Shown here: positions 12,211-24,389 of the stretch, one piece after another
Numbering within the stretch: position 1 is the stretch's first letter
Layout: every line of letters begins with the position of its first letter
NCBI GenBank assembly: GCA_958298945.1
Contig: OY282607.1
Span: forward strand, 31,566,500 to 31,630,499
Reading direction: 5' to 3'
From: Atherix ibis
Lineage: Eukaryota; Arthropoda; Insecta; Diptera; Athericidae
DNA: 64,000 bases
Notes under the pieces: model-generated
The model's database searches: none
The model's input: only the letters and a program-made list of their open reading frames with translations
Told to the model about the DNA's origin: nothing
Position numbers and translations under genes: made by a program

Positions 12211-13365
12211 CAGTTTTAAAAAACAATGCAAATTTTTCTTTTTTTAAATAATTTTACAATAACAAAAACCCACGACAGGGAAAACCTCAAAATTTTAATA
12301 GAAAATTTGAACGAAGCTTATTGACCGCAAAAACAAAATTGAAAAGCTGCTGATAGGAATGTTTGGGTCATTAAAAGTCCTTTAAAGGTTATTTCTCATA
12401 AGGAACTACGTAAGTTAAGGATGGAAGAAAGGAAATTTGTCAAGGCCATACACAATTTATATACAATTATTACATCAAGGTTTACAAACACAAATCATAT
12501 AGAAAATGAACGATGAACTTTTCGTTCAGGTATGGTAGAATTCGATTCTTATTATCGTTGCGCATTGAAGCGAATTCGTTGTTCCGGAACGTGAGTGAAA
12601 TTACAAAAAAAAAACCTGTCCAATCGATAAAATATTTTATTTCCATTTCCTTTGCTGCCACGACAAGGCCAAGCTTGGTATACTTCAGAGGAATTGTCAA
12701 AACTTCTTCTCCAAACAAAATTTCTTTTCGACGGTAGTGACGTATTGCGATGGTAAATTGACAAGAAATAAGGCCATTAAGTAACAACTCCTACTTATTA
12801 TACCAACTTACCCAATAAATTCCGTCAGTAATTTTTTCCAGCAAGAAAACGCCAATAGCGACCCAGTTCCCCCCTGCCTCATCAATTTCAATGAAATTCT
12901 ACGATTTTTATAATAATTTCAGTTTTATTAACTTTCAGCGAAAGTCTGTTCGGAATTTATTATTTCTTCATGAATTGCGGAATATCGATTTGCACAAATT
13001 TCTTACCATCAACAAAATTGTAATTTTGGGGAAAAAAAACCGATCAAACGGAAGAATTAATAAATTATTAATAAAATTATTCATCTTTAATAAGCTCGTT
13101 ATTGACAAATACACGTGGGGTTAGCTTCCTGTATTTGATATATTCATAGGTACACACGTGTGTAAGTAAGGTGTGTCCACCCATAAAATTTAGTATTTTG
13201 GATATTTTTTGATGAAAACAGGAACTTTTCAGGTGAACTTTTTAGAATTTATTTTAGTCACATTTTAAGTCATCATAGTTAATATATTTTTAATTATTAA
13301 ATTTAATTTTTTTTATTTCACAATGTGTTCTGGGAATATACAATAGGATGCAGACCTTCCTTGTC
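12211..13365. other. spacer with an unassigned minus-strand open frame
   Basis: A minus-strand frame at 12787-12482 is open for 101 codons and has a less simple composition than its surroundings. It reads ISCQFTIAIRHYRRKE near its start and FIDWTGFFFVISL in the middle. I do not recognise it, no neighbour supports it, and another minus-strand frame overlaps it (12764-12552). It may be a degraded element or a chance frame. Confidence 0.3.
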
Positions 13366-14725
13366 AAAGCAGCTGTATATGACTCAGGTAAGGAGACTGC
13401 GGTGGCCAATACAATGAGTCCAATTGTTCCTCGACTGATAACTAATTGGAATAATCCCTACAAAGCTTTGACGTATGGTTTTGATTGTTGCTGTACTGAA
13501 ATGTGAGGTAAATCTACTGTGGATGCTTGGATGAGCGCGAAAAGGTATGTGAAAGACAGTGAGTGTAAGAACTCGTATGTTTTGGGATTGTGTGTCGTCT
13601 TTAATTAGGCATTCAACTGTTTCGAGGGATTGAGAAATTGCGTGGGAATAGGATGTGCGGAAGTTCATCTGAGTATGCCACAGTGAATGGAAAGAATGAA
13701 AGTGTCGTGCAACGAATGGTCAGGGGCTGCTCGCAGGGTTCTGTGGCTGGTCCGGTCATTTGGAACATGGTGATTTGTTGGTTTTTTTAAAGGTAATTGC
13801 TTGTGCAGATCAAGGGTGTCAGTAGACAAATTTTGGAGCTGAGAGGTTGAGAATGGGCGAGACATATATGAGAATGGGGTGCGTTTGTGGGTGTGGGAGT
13901 CTCGAAGGGACACCGGAGGTGTAATATCTCGGTATGTGTGTGTGAGTGCTTGAATTTCAGATCTCATTTGGACCACCTCAGAGAGGTAGCTGCAAGTGCC
14001 ACTGAATGTCTGAGGAGGGTGTTTTGAAAGGCATAGGGTATGGAGGTAAGGTATCTTAGCCACTTTTCCTCTGAGGTGGACCAAATGGGGTCCAGCGGTT
14101 GGTTCTGTATGTGTGTTTGAATGTCTTTAGTAGGAATATTCTCTATTGGATGCGGCGTGGCATTGCATGGGAGGAAAGTGGTCCTATTCTGAATGAGAAA
14201 ATTCAGGATCTGGTAGTGTGCCAGTGTGACCTGTTCCTAGGTTATCTGATAACCAGACACCGCAGCATGAATGTATTTTTTGTTCAAGAGACGATTGAGT
14301 GAAAGAGCCTGTGCGGTACACCAGAAGAGAGTGCTTGTCACTTCCTTAAGGAGTGTGGTCTGTATAAGGATCTTATAGATGTGAATGGAAGTAGAATAGT
14401 AGAGAATGAGAATGGAATGGATCTGAGTGGTGAGAGGTATGAGTACCTGAATTAATACCTCTCATGCATACCTCTCTCGAAAGAAGGGAATCGGTTGCCC
14501 ATGGTGTTAAAACACACTAGAATCGGGTGCCCTATGTTCTATATACTGATCGCTGATGGGAGATACCGCCTCTTATCTCGAGCGCTGTCACTGCTTATAA
14601 CAGCAGAGGTTTAGATCGTCAACAATTTGGAGTGATAAGCTTGTTGCTCAATCTCAATGGTCGTAGGTGCCTAGTGGTATTACGTCTAACAATAGGTATG
14701 TCACGTAAAATAACAGCATTTACTG
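13366..14725 (+). mobile_element. R1-like non-LTR retrotransposon, degenerate 3' half
   Basis: Plus-strand translation across frames gives AFNCFEGLRN, then RGCSQGSVAGPVIWN at 13722-13766. The latter is the conserved RGCPQGSxxGPxxWN reverse-transcriptase block of R1-type LINEs. Further on come ILNEKIQDL, FLGYLITRHRSMN (compare FLTGHGSFN) and CGTPEESACHFLKEC at 14309-14358. This last is a C-x8-H-x4-C end of the C-terminal zinc finger, with its first cysteine pair partly lost. The 3' untranslated region continues to a GTGGTATTACGTCTAAC tail near 14675-14691. The minus-strand relative at 30880-31690 confirms the family. Confidence 0.75.
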
Positions 14726-15497
14726 TACTGAAATGTGAATATTTGAGAATGCCTCTTTAGTGGTCCTTTTTTTCTATACTCCACAATTTTATAAATATTT
14801 TCAACCTTATCGCCACAAAAACAACCCCATATTCACAAAAGGCAAACTTGTCCAATTTATCTCACAAAAGGCAAACTTGTCCAATAATCTGTCTCCTATT
14901 TATCAGCACAAGTCGCAGTAGCAAATTTGGATCTTTAGCTCGCTAAGGACATATTTTCAATCTTGCAGTAACCAATTTTAATATATTTTTTTTGAATATA
15001 ATCTAACAGTCATGGAGGTCTGCCGTCTTTAGTCTTCGATCATGGTGGCCAGTTGACACCAGCATGTCTGAAAAAAACGCGCTTGTTTTCAATTGGTGTG
15101 TGGTAAGTAGGACTTCTTTCAATTGCTTGTGTAGCGAGTCGCCACGTCCTGTTTGAACTAAATACTATTCAAGTTTGTATCGTCCAATTCAGGTCAAAAG
15201 CAATACGGCAGATTATACCGCCTTATCTAAATCCACACTATGTGTAGTCAGTAAGATTTTTTAGATGCAAAAGAAGCTACTAAACTGTTATGGTTGCTTT
15301 TTGTTTCAAATGAAGATGATTTTCATTATTTGTGCTTTGGCAAAAAGAGCACAAATTATTGTAATAAATTTTTAATTATTGTAATAAATTTTAGAGAACA
15401 CTGTTATTTGGAACATTAAAGTGATAGGTTGTGAAAAAATAAGCGTACCTATTGAAAAAACTACTCATCATTTGGTTTTTTAATAGCCGCTCTGTAC
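14726..15497. other. spacer with a short tandem repeat
   Basis: Two adjacent copies of CACAAAAGGCAAACTTGTCC occur at about 14833-14882. No gene is recognised. Confidence 0.5.
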
Positions 15498-15543
15498 TTA
15501 TGAGTGGTAGTTTAGATCTATTATAAAAAAACAATATATATTT
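15498..15543 (+). repeat. left direct repeat bounding array 2
   Basis: A 46-bp segment beginning TTATGAGTGGTAGTTTAGAT resembles 17205-17254, at the other side of array 2, in the same orientation. The two copies differ at several positions. They could be the original flank duplicated when the array expanded, or the ends of an element that holds the array. Confidence 0.6.
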
Positions 15544-17205
15544 CGGTAAAAATTATCGGTAAAAATTGTCAGTAAAAATGTTCAGTAGAAATTTGTTGTT
15601 AAAAATCTTTGGTTAAAAATGTTCGGTAAATTTTATCGGTAAAAATGGTTAACAAAAACTGTAGATAAACTTTCCAAGTGTCGGTTAATTTTTTTGGTAA
15701 AAATTGTTAGCAAAAATGATTAGTGAAAATTGTCAGTAAAAATGTTTGGTGAAAAATTGTCAGTAAAAAATTTTAGGAAAACTTTTTGGTAAAAACTATC
15801 GGTAAAAATTGTCAGTAAAAATTATCGGTAAAAATATTTGGTGAAAAATTGTCAGTAAAAATGGTCGGTAAAAATTATCAGTAAAAATTTTCAGTTAGAG
15901 TTTTTGGTAAAAATTATCGGTAAAAATTGTCGGTAAAAATTATCGGTTAAAATTGTAAGTAAAAAATTTCAGTAAAAGTTTTTGGTAAAAATATTTGGTT
16001 AAAAATTGTCTGTGAAAATGTTTGGTAAAAATTATCGGTAAAAATTGTCAGCAAAAATTTTCAGTAAAAATGTTTGGTAAAAAATATCGGTAAAAATTGT
16101 CAGTAAAAATGTTCAGTAAAAATTTGTTGTTTAAAATCTTTGGTTAAAAATGTTCGGTAAATTTTATCGGTAAAAATGATTAACAAAAACTGTATATAAA
16201 CTTTCCAATTGTCGGTTAATTTTTTTGGTAAAAATTGTTAGCAAAAATGATTAGTGAAAATTGTCAGCAAAAATGTTTGGTTAAAAATTATTGGTAAAAA
16301 TGATCGGTAAAAATAGTTGGTAAAAACTATCGATACAACTTGTCAGTAAAAATGTTTGGTGAAAAATTGTCAGTAAAAAATTTTAGGAAAACTTTTTGGT
16401 AAAAACTATCGGTAAAAATTGTCAGTAAAAATTATCGGTAAAAATGTTTGGTGAAAAATTGTCAATAAAAATGGTCGGTAAAAATTATCAGTAAAAATTT
16501 TCAGTAAAAGTTTTTAGTAAAAATTATCGGTAAAAATTGTCGGTAAAAATTATCGGTAAAAATTGTCAGTAAAAAATTTCAGTAAAAGTTTTTGGTAAAA
16601 ATTATCGGTAAAAATTATGGGTAAAAATATTTGGTTGAAAATTGTCGGTAAAATTGTCTGTGAAAATGTTTGGTAAAAATTATCGGTAAAAATTGTCAAT
16701 AAAAATGTTCAGAAAAATGGTCTGTAAAATTTATCGAAAAATTGTTGGTAAAAATTATCGGTAAAAACTGTCAGTAAAAATTTTCAGTAAAAATGTTTGG
16801 TAAAAAATATCGGTAAAAATTGTCAGCAAAAATATTTGTTTAAAAATTGTCGGTAAAAATGTTTGGTTAAAAATTGTCAGTAAAAATATTTAGTTAAAAA
16901 TTGTCGGTAAATATTATCCGTAAAAATTGTTAGCAAAATTGTAGATAAATTCTCCAATTGCCGGTAAAAAAAATTTTGTCAATAAAAATATTTTCAGTAA
17001 AAATATTTTCAGCAAAAATATTTTCAGTATTTAAAAAATTTCCGGTAAAAATTATGTAAATTGTTAGCAAAAAATGTAGATAAATAGTTTTCAATTGTCG
17101 GTCAAAAAAATTGGTTAATTCTGTTGGTAAATTTTGTCGATAAAAATATTTTCAGTAAAAATACAAAATTTTCAGTACAAATATTTTCAGCAAAATTTAT
17201 TTTCT
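15540..17205 (+). repeat. minisatellite array 2, about 13-bp unit
   Basis: The array has over a hundred copies of a unit near CGGTAAAAATTGT, alternating with CAGTAAAAATTAT. Unit length is mostly 13 bp, with insertions. Larger blocks repeat: the segment near 15641, with AACAAAAACTGTAGATAAAC, recurs near 16183, and the TTTTAGGAAAACTTTTTGG block near 15770 recurs near 16380. The core GTAAAAATT and its strand are the same as in arrays 1 and 3. Confidence 0.9.
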
Positions 17206-17254
17206 TATGAGCGATAGTTTAGGTCTCTTATATAGAAAAATACAGTATATATTT
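17205..17254 (+). repeat. right direct repeat bounding array 2
   Basis: This is the partner of 15498-15543. It begins TTATGAGCGATAGTTTAGGT and ends ACAGTATATATTT. Confidence 0.6.
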
Positions 17255-19159
17255 ATTTGGATTTAATTCAAAAATTAATAATTAAATAGGAATATTCCTA
17301 ATATAACATTTGACTTGAATTAATCAAACGAAACCGAAAAATGAGCTCGCCAAATAAAAATAAAATAAATGCTAAAATGTGGAAAAATGCTTGGAATGAA
17401 CTAATAAACAACAGGACGGTGATCCTGTATACTAAATAATAAATATATGTTGCAATGTCCTTAAAAAAAAATGTATAGCATGTCATTGGTGAAGGTCTTA
17501 TTTAATCCAGTTTCTAGTGCAAGGTAAGTATTTTAATACACGACTAAGTTTAGTGCAAGGCTATTGTGGCCATATAGTTTAACAGCCGCCTAATAGCAAT
17601 TAATGCCAATAGTCAAAGTACCGAAACTGAAGCTAGAATGAACACAGACGGAAGGTTCAAGTATCCTTGAATTTCAATGGAAACATGAAACAACACCAGG
17701 CAGCCATAGACACTTTCAGAACTCACCAATACTAGAGTGCAGAGAACGGATAACGTGCTTGTCAGCCCCTCCTTATCTGGTTACTTGGCATAAAAGTACA
17801 TTGAACGAACTATTATATGATAGAGAATAGAAGCATATTCGATTCAAGTTCAGAACTTGTTGTAGATAGTTGGCAGGATTAGGGCAGTTAGTTTTGTATT
17901 GTGTGTGAGTCCTTCGCTCTATGTTCAAGTTGAAGTTGATATTGTTCCGTTCAATACTCCATTTTGTTGCTGTTATTTTTCTTCTTCTTGGGAAACATTG
18001 AACAAATGAGCCCGATGACTTGCTGACACTACTACTGGATTTGTCTCGGGCTGCTTTTTACAAATGAGCTTTTAATGATATTCACAGCCGAACCTTTGGG
18101 CGGGTTGTTCATTTTCTTTCTGAGGCTACACGCACAGAGTATTCAAATAAAAAATTCATTTTTACATGTGGTATATCAAAAATACATGTTTCCGGAGGGT
18201 ATTGCGTCTACGTTCAACAAACGTTGTCAGCTACAGAGCCACACACTGTGAAGCTTCTTCGTTAGACATAAGCCATACCAAAACTCATCTCGAACGATCA
18301 GATAATTTTACCACCATCTGCCGTCCTTCCCATTGCCCACTTGTCCCTTTTGAGGATATTTCTGAGTAAAGTATTCCATCCAGCAGATTGTGTCCACATC
18401 CCATCTACTAGCCAAAGCTCGCATTTAGCGGAAAAAAACGAACATGTTATAGCTTCCAAAGAGGTGAACCACAACAATCAGCGTTAAAGAATATAACGAC
18501 GGTTGAATGAAATAACGATGAGAGTGCCTTTCTTAAAACACAATTTACATTTTAAATTTGAACATCAAATATTTCTCAAAGGATTCGTTCGAAATTAAAG
18601 GAAAGAAAAAAAAAGGAAAAATTGCATTCAAAATGAAAATAGAATCCTCGTTCGTGTCCCATTAGATACAATGGCAAAACAGCATAGCAACGACAGGGCG
18701 TCGGCGTTTTTTTCACAATTTTTTTCCCACTTATATCGATGAAGCCCAATGACCGTCAAAGTGAAATCATATCAAATCAAGTAAATTGGATGGATGAGTT
18801 CAGGATGGCCTTTTATTTAAAGGGAAACGGTCAAAGTTGAAACAAGCTAAATTCGAAAGTATTCGTAGTTAAAGCCGGGGATGCCGAGAGAGCCGCAAAC
18901 GTGTGTTCGAATGAATTTAGTTTTTTTTTGGTTCTTCTTTTCCCCTAAACTTATTAAGTGTACATATAAGGGAGCACTTTTTAAAGTACTAAAGGTAACT
19001 TCCTACAATGGCTATGGTTCAATTGTTTGCGAATCGATTTTCAGTAAAAATGTACACAAAATATAGCAAATTCCGGTTTTTGCTAATACGAACGTTTATA
19101 ATTTAAACAAAACTCCTACAATACTGACAATTTAACTATTATCACTAAAACTAGCAGTA
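17255..19159. other. non-repetitive spacer
   Basis: This stretch has more mixed composition than its neighbours, especially 17500-18480, and is not visibly repetitive. Open frames up to 67 codons lack recognisable domains. It could contain host regulatory or untranslated sequence, but nothing in it allows a firm call. Confidence 0.4.
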
Positions 19160-20065
19160 AAATTATTTGCATTTATTTTAATTGTCGGTAAAAATGATCG
19201 GTAAAAATTGTCGGTAAAAATGGTCAGTAAAAATTATCGGTAAAAATTTTCAGTAAAAATTGTCAGTAAAAATGTTCAGTAAAAGTTTTTGGTAAAAACT
19301 ATCGGTAAAAATTGTTGGTTAAAAATTGTCGATAAAAATTATCGGTAAAAATTCTCTGTAAAAATGGTCAGTAAAAATTATCGGTAAAAATTGTCAGTAA
19401 AAGTTTTTAGTAAAAACTATCAGTAAAAATTTTCGGTAAAAATATTTGCTTAAAAATTGTCGATAAAAATTATCGGTAAAAATTCTCTGTAAAAATGGTC
19501 AGTAAAAATTATCGGTAAAAATTGTCAGTAAAAGTTTTTAGTAAAAACTATCAGTAAAAATTTTCGGTAAAAATGTTTGCTTAAAAATTGTCGGTAAAAA
19601 TGGTCGGTAAATTTTATCGGTAAAAATTATTAGCAAAAATTGTAGATAAGTTTCCTAATTGTCGGTAAAAATTAGCGGTTAATTTCATGTTAAATTTTGT
19701 CGATAAAAATATTTTCAGTAAAAATACAAAATTTTCAGTACAAATGTTTGGTTAAAAATTGTCGATAAAAATTATCGGTAAAAATTGTCAGTAAAAATTT
19801 TCAGTAAAAGTTTTTGGTAAAATCTTTCGGTAAAAATTATCGGTAAAAATTGTCAGTAAAAATTTTTGGGAAAAATGTTTGGTTAAAAACTGTCGGTAAA
19901 AATAGTTGGTAAATTTTATCGGTAAAAATTATTAGCAAAAATTGTAGATAAGTTTTCCATTTTTCGGTAAAAAGTATCGGTTAATTTTACTAGTAAATTT
20001 TATCAATTTTGAGAAATTATTTTCAGTAAAAATGTTTTCAGCAAAATTATTTGCAGTAATAATTT
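19160..20065 (+). repeat. minisatellite array 3, about 13-bp unit
   Basis: The unit matches array 2 (CGGTAAAAATTGT / CAGTAAAAATTAT). A block of about 130 bp starting GTCGATAAAAATTATCGG at 19328 recurs directly at 19458, showing a second level of tandem duplication. The right end decays into TTTTCAGTAAAAATG words. Confidence 0.9.
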
Positions 20066-22968
20066 TAAACAGCATTTTTTTGTGTGTTTTATAGTGAACC
20101 CATATGTGAACATAATATTAGAATAAATTTTTATTTAACTGTATAAGTAATTTAATATAGTCAAAAAACAGATAGACAATGTCTGATTGTAATTCTGTTC
20201 TGGAGAATTGACCAATTTCGAAAGACGAAGCATCTTTCTTCCTCGTATATGACTCCAGGCCATGAACAATAATATTATCGATTTTCCTAAGAACAAGTGC
20301 AAATAATGCACCCACTCCACCATTGAGAATATTTGTTGATATAGAAAATGTCTGGACTTAAATTCCTACCCTTTTGAAGAAATTTCTCTTAAAACCAACA
20401 AAAAAAAAACAAATTTTAAACTGTTCCTAAAACCAGAAAATGTTTGCAATTAACGGAAAAAAAAATACTTAAAAGTTTTCTGAAATAAAATCCTTCATGT
20501 CCATCTGGGTTATTTCTTTTTTCGCATACCCGGTAGCACTTTGGAACATAATAAAAACTTTCGGACTAAACCTATTAAAGCCATAAGCTCGGTAGTAATT
20601 ATTTGTAAATTTTTAATTTATTCAATTTTTTTTAAATAAAAAATCAGTAAAAATACACAGCATGTTCTTTAGCATTAAATTTTAACGAGACAAGAACCTA
20701 CAATGTATAAAATCTTTTTTTTGTAATGCCAAAGGACTTTTTTTTTACTAAATATTAACAATATTCGATGAAAAAAAAAGAAAGGACGCTAATTCAATTA
20801 AGTAGCAAAATATTATCTTAACTTAAGTACGATTCATTAATATTTATTTATTTTAAATAAATTTTAATTATTGTACCAAAAAAAAAATTACTTCTAAATA
20901 CTTTAACGTTTCTGTTTAATAAAGTATTAAAAATTAACTAGTTTTTCTTTATTATAAAAATACACTTTTAACAATTTAAAAAATAAGGTAGAAAAGATGA
21001 AAAAGATCATCAAAATATTTGGATACTATTTCGAAAATAGTTAAAATATTTATAATTAAAATAGGATTTTTTTTGTGTGTTCTCATTTTGTCTTATCGTA
21101 TGCTTTTGAAGAGACACTGGCCAGGTGTGAATAAATTTCGAAATCATTTTTAAATGACTTTTATGCATTTCAATTTTAGTCTGAAGGGAATTTCTAAGTG
21201 GTACTTTGAAAACTATTGTAAGATAGAATTTTTAAGTAGTTATTTTATTAGGCAGAATAGAAAGGATATAAAAAAAAGGTTGAAAAAACACTCTCTCGTA
21301 CATCGTTAGAGTATTTTCTAATATTTTTATAGTTTACTATTTTATTGCACCTTAACAGGTTATCTTTGGGGAAAACAGACACTTGCCTTTAAGATTTGTC
21401 AACATAACAAAATCTATGAGCACAAAAACAGCGTCATTGCTTGCATCTTTGCAGGCTCTTTGACACTCTGGAAACAAATTCTTGTGAATTAATCTAAGTA
21501 CATATTTTGATGAATATTTTATCAAAACTTTAATCTCAGCTGCAAGATTTCCTTTTCATCCTGTTTTTTCCTATCTCTAAAAAGAAAAAAAACCCGACTG
21601 AATAATAGAGAGGTTCATTCATGAATAAAGTTGATTGTTTTTCTGTCAACAATTCTAAAATCTTCTTCTTTAACTTCAAACAAGAAAAAACAAACTTCTC
21701 AGCTAGTCAGAAATTTAAATTTTTATCCACACCAATATTATGATATTTTGAACGGGAAATAGAGGATGAGAAAAAGGAATACGAATTCAAATCGGAGCTT
21801 CATCATTAACCTATTTCGAATGAGGTCTCAAAGTTCATGAACCTCTTTTCTTCCAATTAGTCAGAATCAGTTCATTTCCACTCGTAGGCACAACATTCAA
21901 AGAAATTTCAATATAAACACTATAACAACACTTCTTGCTAATAGTACACAATAGCAATAGTAAACAAACAAGGACTAGTTAACAAATGAAAATAATTAAC
22001 AATAATAAAAAACAACAGCAACAAAACATACTTAACGTAAAATGATATAAAAATAAAACTTGAAAACTCGAAAGTGTGCGAGAATAGGAATCCTTTCAGT
22101 ATCCTGGCAAATACAGGTGTAGGAACTAATTCAGGATTCTGAATATGAAAATGAACAGGATAGAATATTTGTTTAGTCCTCGAATAAAAAATAAACCAAC
22201 TACTACAAGTTATGTTTATTAGGAGGAAAAAACAAAAGTGGATCTAAAATCTATTTTATAATAAAGCAGTTTTATATAACAGAAAAGGATGCAAAAAATC
22301 TACTATATTTCCTAATGAATTTCGCAAACGTAGTATTTTTCGTTGTTTAAAGAACAAGGCTAATATCCTTGATGCAGGTGGAATTTATAGTTGTTCATAT
22401 TCAACAAATACTAATTAAGATTATTTTCAAAGAAATTTTTTTATTAAGGATATCCTTTTTTTGTTATATTTTTTTTTATCTACAATAAAATATTTGAAGA
22501 GATCATGTTCCCCTTCCCTTTGACATGTTTTATTAAGAATATAAAATTTTAGATCGAAACTTATACGAACATTTTTTTTTATATAAATTTTCCATGAATA
22601 TCCTTATTAAAAGAAAGGACCTTAAAGGAAAAAAGTATAATTTTTAAAATATGCTAAAATAAATTTTTTTAAAACCATTTTGAGTGGTCCAATTTTTTTT
22701 TTTGAGAATTTTTGAGAGAATCCAAAATTTACAATTAAAATAATTTCTAAAAAATTAGGAAATTTATTGTAAATTAAAAAAAAAGATTGGCTTTTTTTAA
22801 AATATAAAATTTTAAGAAACAAAAAAATAGAAAATATATTTTTTTTTCATAAATTTCCAATGAATATTTTTATTAACAGAAATTTTGTAGGAAAAAAGCA
22901 TGCTTTAAGGTAAATAAGCTTCCGGTATCCACTGACATTTTTTAATATAAAAATATTTTTAAAAAGCA
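20066..22968. other. AT-rich spacer
   Basis: No gene recognised. A minus-strand frame at 20315-20118 (65 codons, containing SFEIGQFSRTEL) is somewhat less simple in composition but matches nothing I know. 21300-22160 has mixed composition that would fit intron or intergenic DNA. Confidence 0.45.
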
Positions 22969-23448
22969 TCAAATTACTCCTATTAGAACGAGACTCTACC
23001 CAGTTATTTCTGATCACCAATTTGGCTTCCGATCTGAACACTTTCCAATCCATCAATGCCATCGAGTTGTTGATCACATTACATCCTCTTTTGAGAAGAA
23101 AGAGTGTGGCATCCTAGACCCCCAATAGTGTGTGGCATCCTGACCTCCTTTGGAAACTTAAGTTATTTCTTCCTTCATTTCATATATCTTACAACGTCAA
23201 TTTACATTGCATCCTCTTTTGAGAAGAAAGCGTATTGCCCAGAAAGAGTGTGGCATCCTAGACTCCCAATAGTGTGTGGCATCCTGACCTCCTCTGGAAA
23301 CTTAAGACATTTCATATCATTCCCAACGTCATTTCCAAGTTACAATTAACTCAGAAACCTCGGAAATATATTCTATTCTAGCCGGAGTCCCATAAGGTAG
23401 TATTCTTGGTCCCATTTTATATAATATTTATACCCATGATATCCCAGC
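22969..23448 (+). pseudogene. jockey-like reverse transcriptase fragment with internal duplication
   Basis: Plus-strand frames read ISDHQFGFRSEHFPIHQCHR, then VWHPDLLWKL, then AGVP with a stop and GSILGPILYNIYTHDIP. These are successive reverse-transcriptase blocks of jockey-like LINEs (HQFGFR, FDxVWHxGLLxKL, GVPQGSILGPILYNIY). A stretch from CATCCTCTTTTGAGAAGAAA to CTGGAAACTTAAG occurs twice, at about 23087 and 23213, so a tandem duplication of about 125 bp lies inside the gene. Stops and frameshifts are many. The catalytic YADD block is lost where dispersed repeat X begins. The same family is at 40579. Confidence 0.8.
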
Positions 23449-23524
23449 TGATAAGTCAGTGATAAATGCATGAAATGTCGCTGATATCAATAAATCGGAC
23501 AAAATAGATTGAAATTAAATCTTG
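23449..23524 (+). repeat. dispersed repeat X, copy 2
   Basis: The copy begins TGATAAGTCAGTGATAAATG and ends GAAATTAAATC. It matches 41350-41424 almost throughout and 907-960 in part. It interrupts the jockey-like sequence directly after the YNIYTHDIP block. Confidence 0.7.
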
Positions 23525-23689
23525 TTTTAAGGGTTGGAAAATCTAGAAGTTTCACTTAAGTTCCAACTAGAATATAGGGATTATTGTTTATCAAGAGCAG
23601 AAGTTTTTCGGTAGCATAAGCTGCCGAGAAACAGTGAAATACGAAGCTCGCGCAAAAATGTGGAACGATTGAGAGCTTTTGTGAGGTTA

Positions 23690-24225
23690 GAACGTCGATT
23701 AACATTGAAGCTTTTTGAAAGGATCAGAAAAATGGGTTTTTTGTATCAGATCCTAGACGCTTCACCGTGACAACACTCCACCATGACATACGGGCATTTA
23801 CATCAACGAGTTTTTATTGGGAAATGGAATTCCTATAGATCCCTAATTGCTAAAGAATGTGTAACAACTGAGGTATCATGTAAAGTCAAACCATCGTGAA
23901 ACCAGACCATTGAAGCTGATGGATGACTTCTTCAAAGGGTCAGAAAAAAAGGATTCTTTGCCTCAGATGCTTGCTTGTTCTTGTGACACGGTCATCTCCA
24001 TCAACGAGTTTTGTGTCAGAAAATGGGATTTCTGTATTTTTCCAACCTCTCCATTTCATCTGATCACAATTCATGTGACTTATTTTTATTTCTAAAAATC
24101 AAAAGACACTCAAAAGGATGTAATCTTGGTTCTGTTGATAACATTAGGGCCTATCAGCACTACTACAAAGGGTAGATAGCTGCTCAAAGAAACCACTTTG
24201 AAGGGGAAAACATTAAAAAAATTTG
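23690..24225 (+). pseudogene. mariner transposase remnant with internal duplication
   Basis: Two related blocks follow each other. The first (about 23700-23860) reads HRDNTPP and YINEFLLGNGIPI. The second (about 23905-24225) reads SINEFL, DHNSCDLFLFLKIKRHSKG and SVDNI, then NHFEGENI. These correspond to the HDNAPAHT, SPDLAPCDFFLFPK and C-terminal YFEGD blocks of mariner transposases. The first catalytic region is not recognisable and frames shift often. The remnant at 2160-2565 may be the same family. Confidence 0.65.
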
Positions 24226-24389
24226 TTTTCAAAAAATGTAGGTTTAAGAATACGGAGAAAGTTGATTCGGTTTATGTATTTTTAATGTTGCTAGGGATGT
24301 TGTTTTTATGATAATAGAGTGATTCCCATACTATAAATTTTCCCATACTATCTTTCGAAAAGACTTGAACATAAAATAAAATGTAAAAA

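Noticed and set aside
13665..14084. 139-codon minus-strand open frame
   Set aside because: It is the antisense shadow of the R1-like element: the plus strand carries the RGCSQGSVAGPVIWN block and the zinc-finger tail, while the minus frame has no recognisable domain.
17880..18480. Possible host promoter or untranslated exon
   Set aside because: The composition is less simple than the surroundings, but there is no convincing TATA/initiator arrangement, splice pair or conserved peptide, so no feature was called.
9536..20065. Possible CRISPR-like or centromeric satellite array
   Set aside because: Units are 13-15 bp with no regular unique spacers, so it is not CRISPR. Satellites of centromeres are usually far longer and more uniform; these three arrays are short and separated by unique DNA.
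23087..23310. Two copies of a reverse-transcriptase segment as two independent LINE insertions
   Set aside because: They are adjacent, in the same orientation, share the same odd CCTAGACYCCCAATAGTGTG join and continue into one downstream part, so an internal tandem duplication is simpler.
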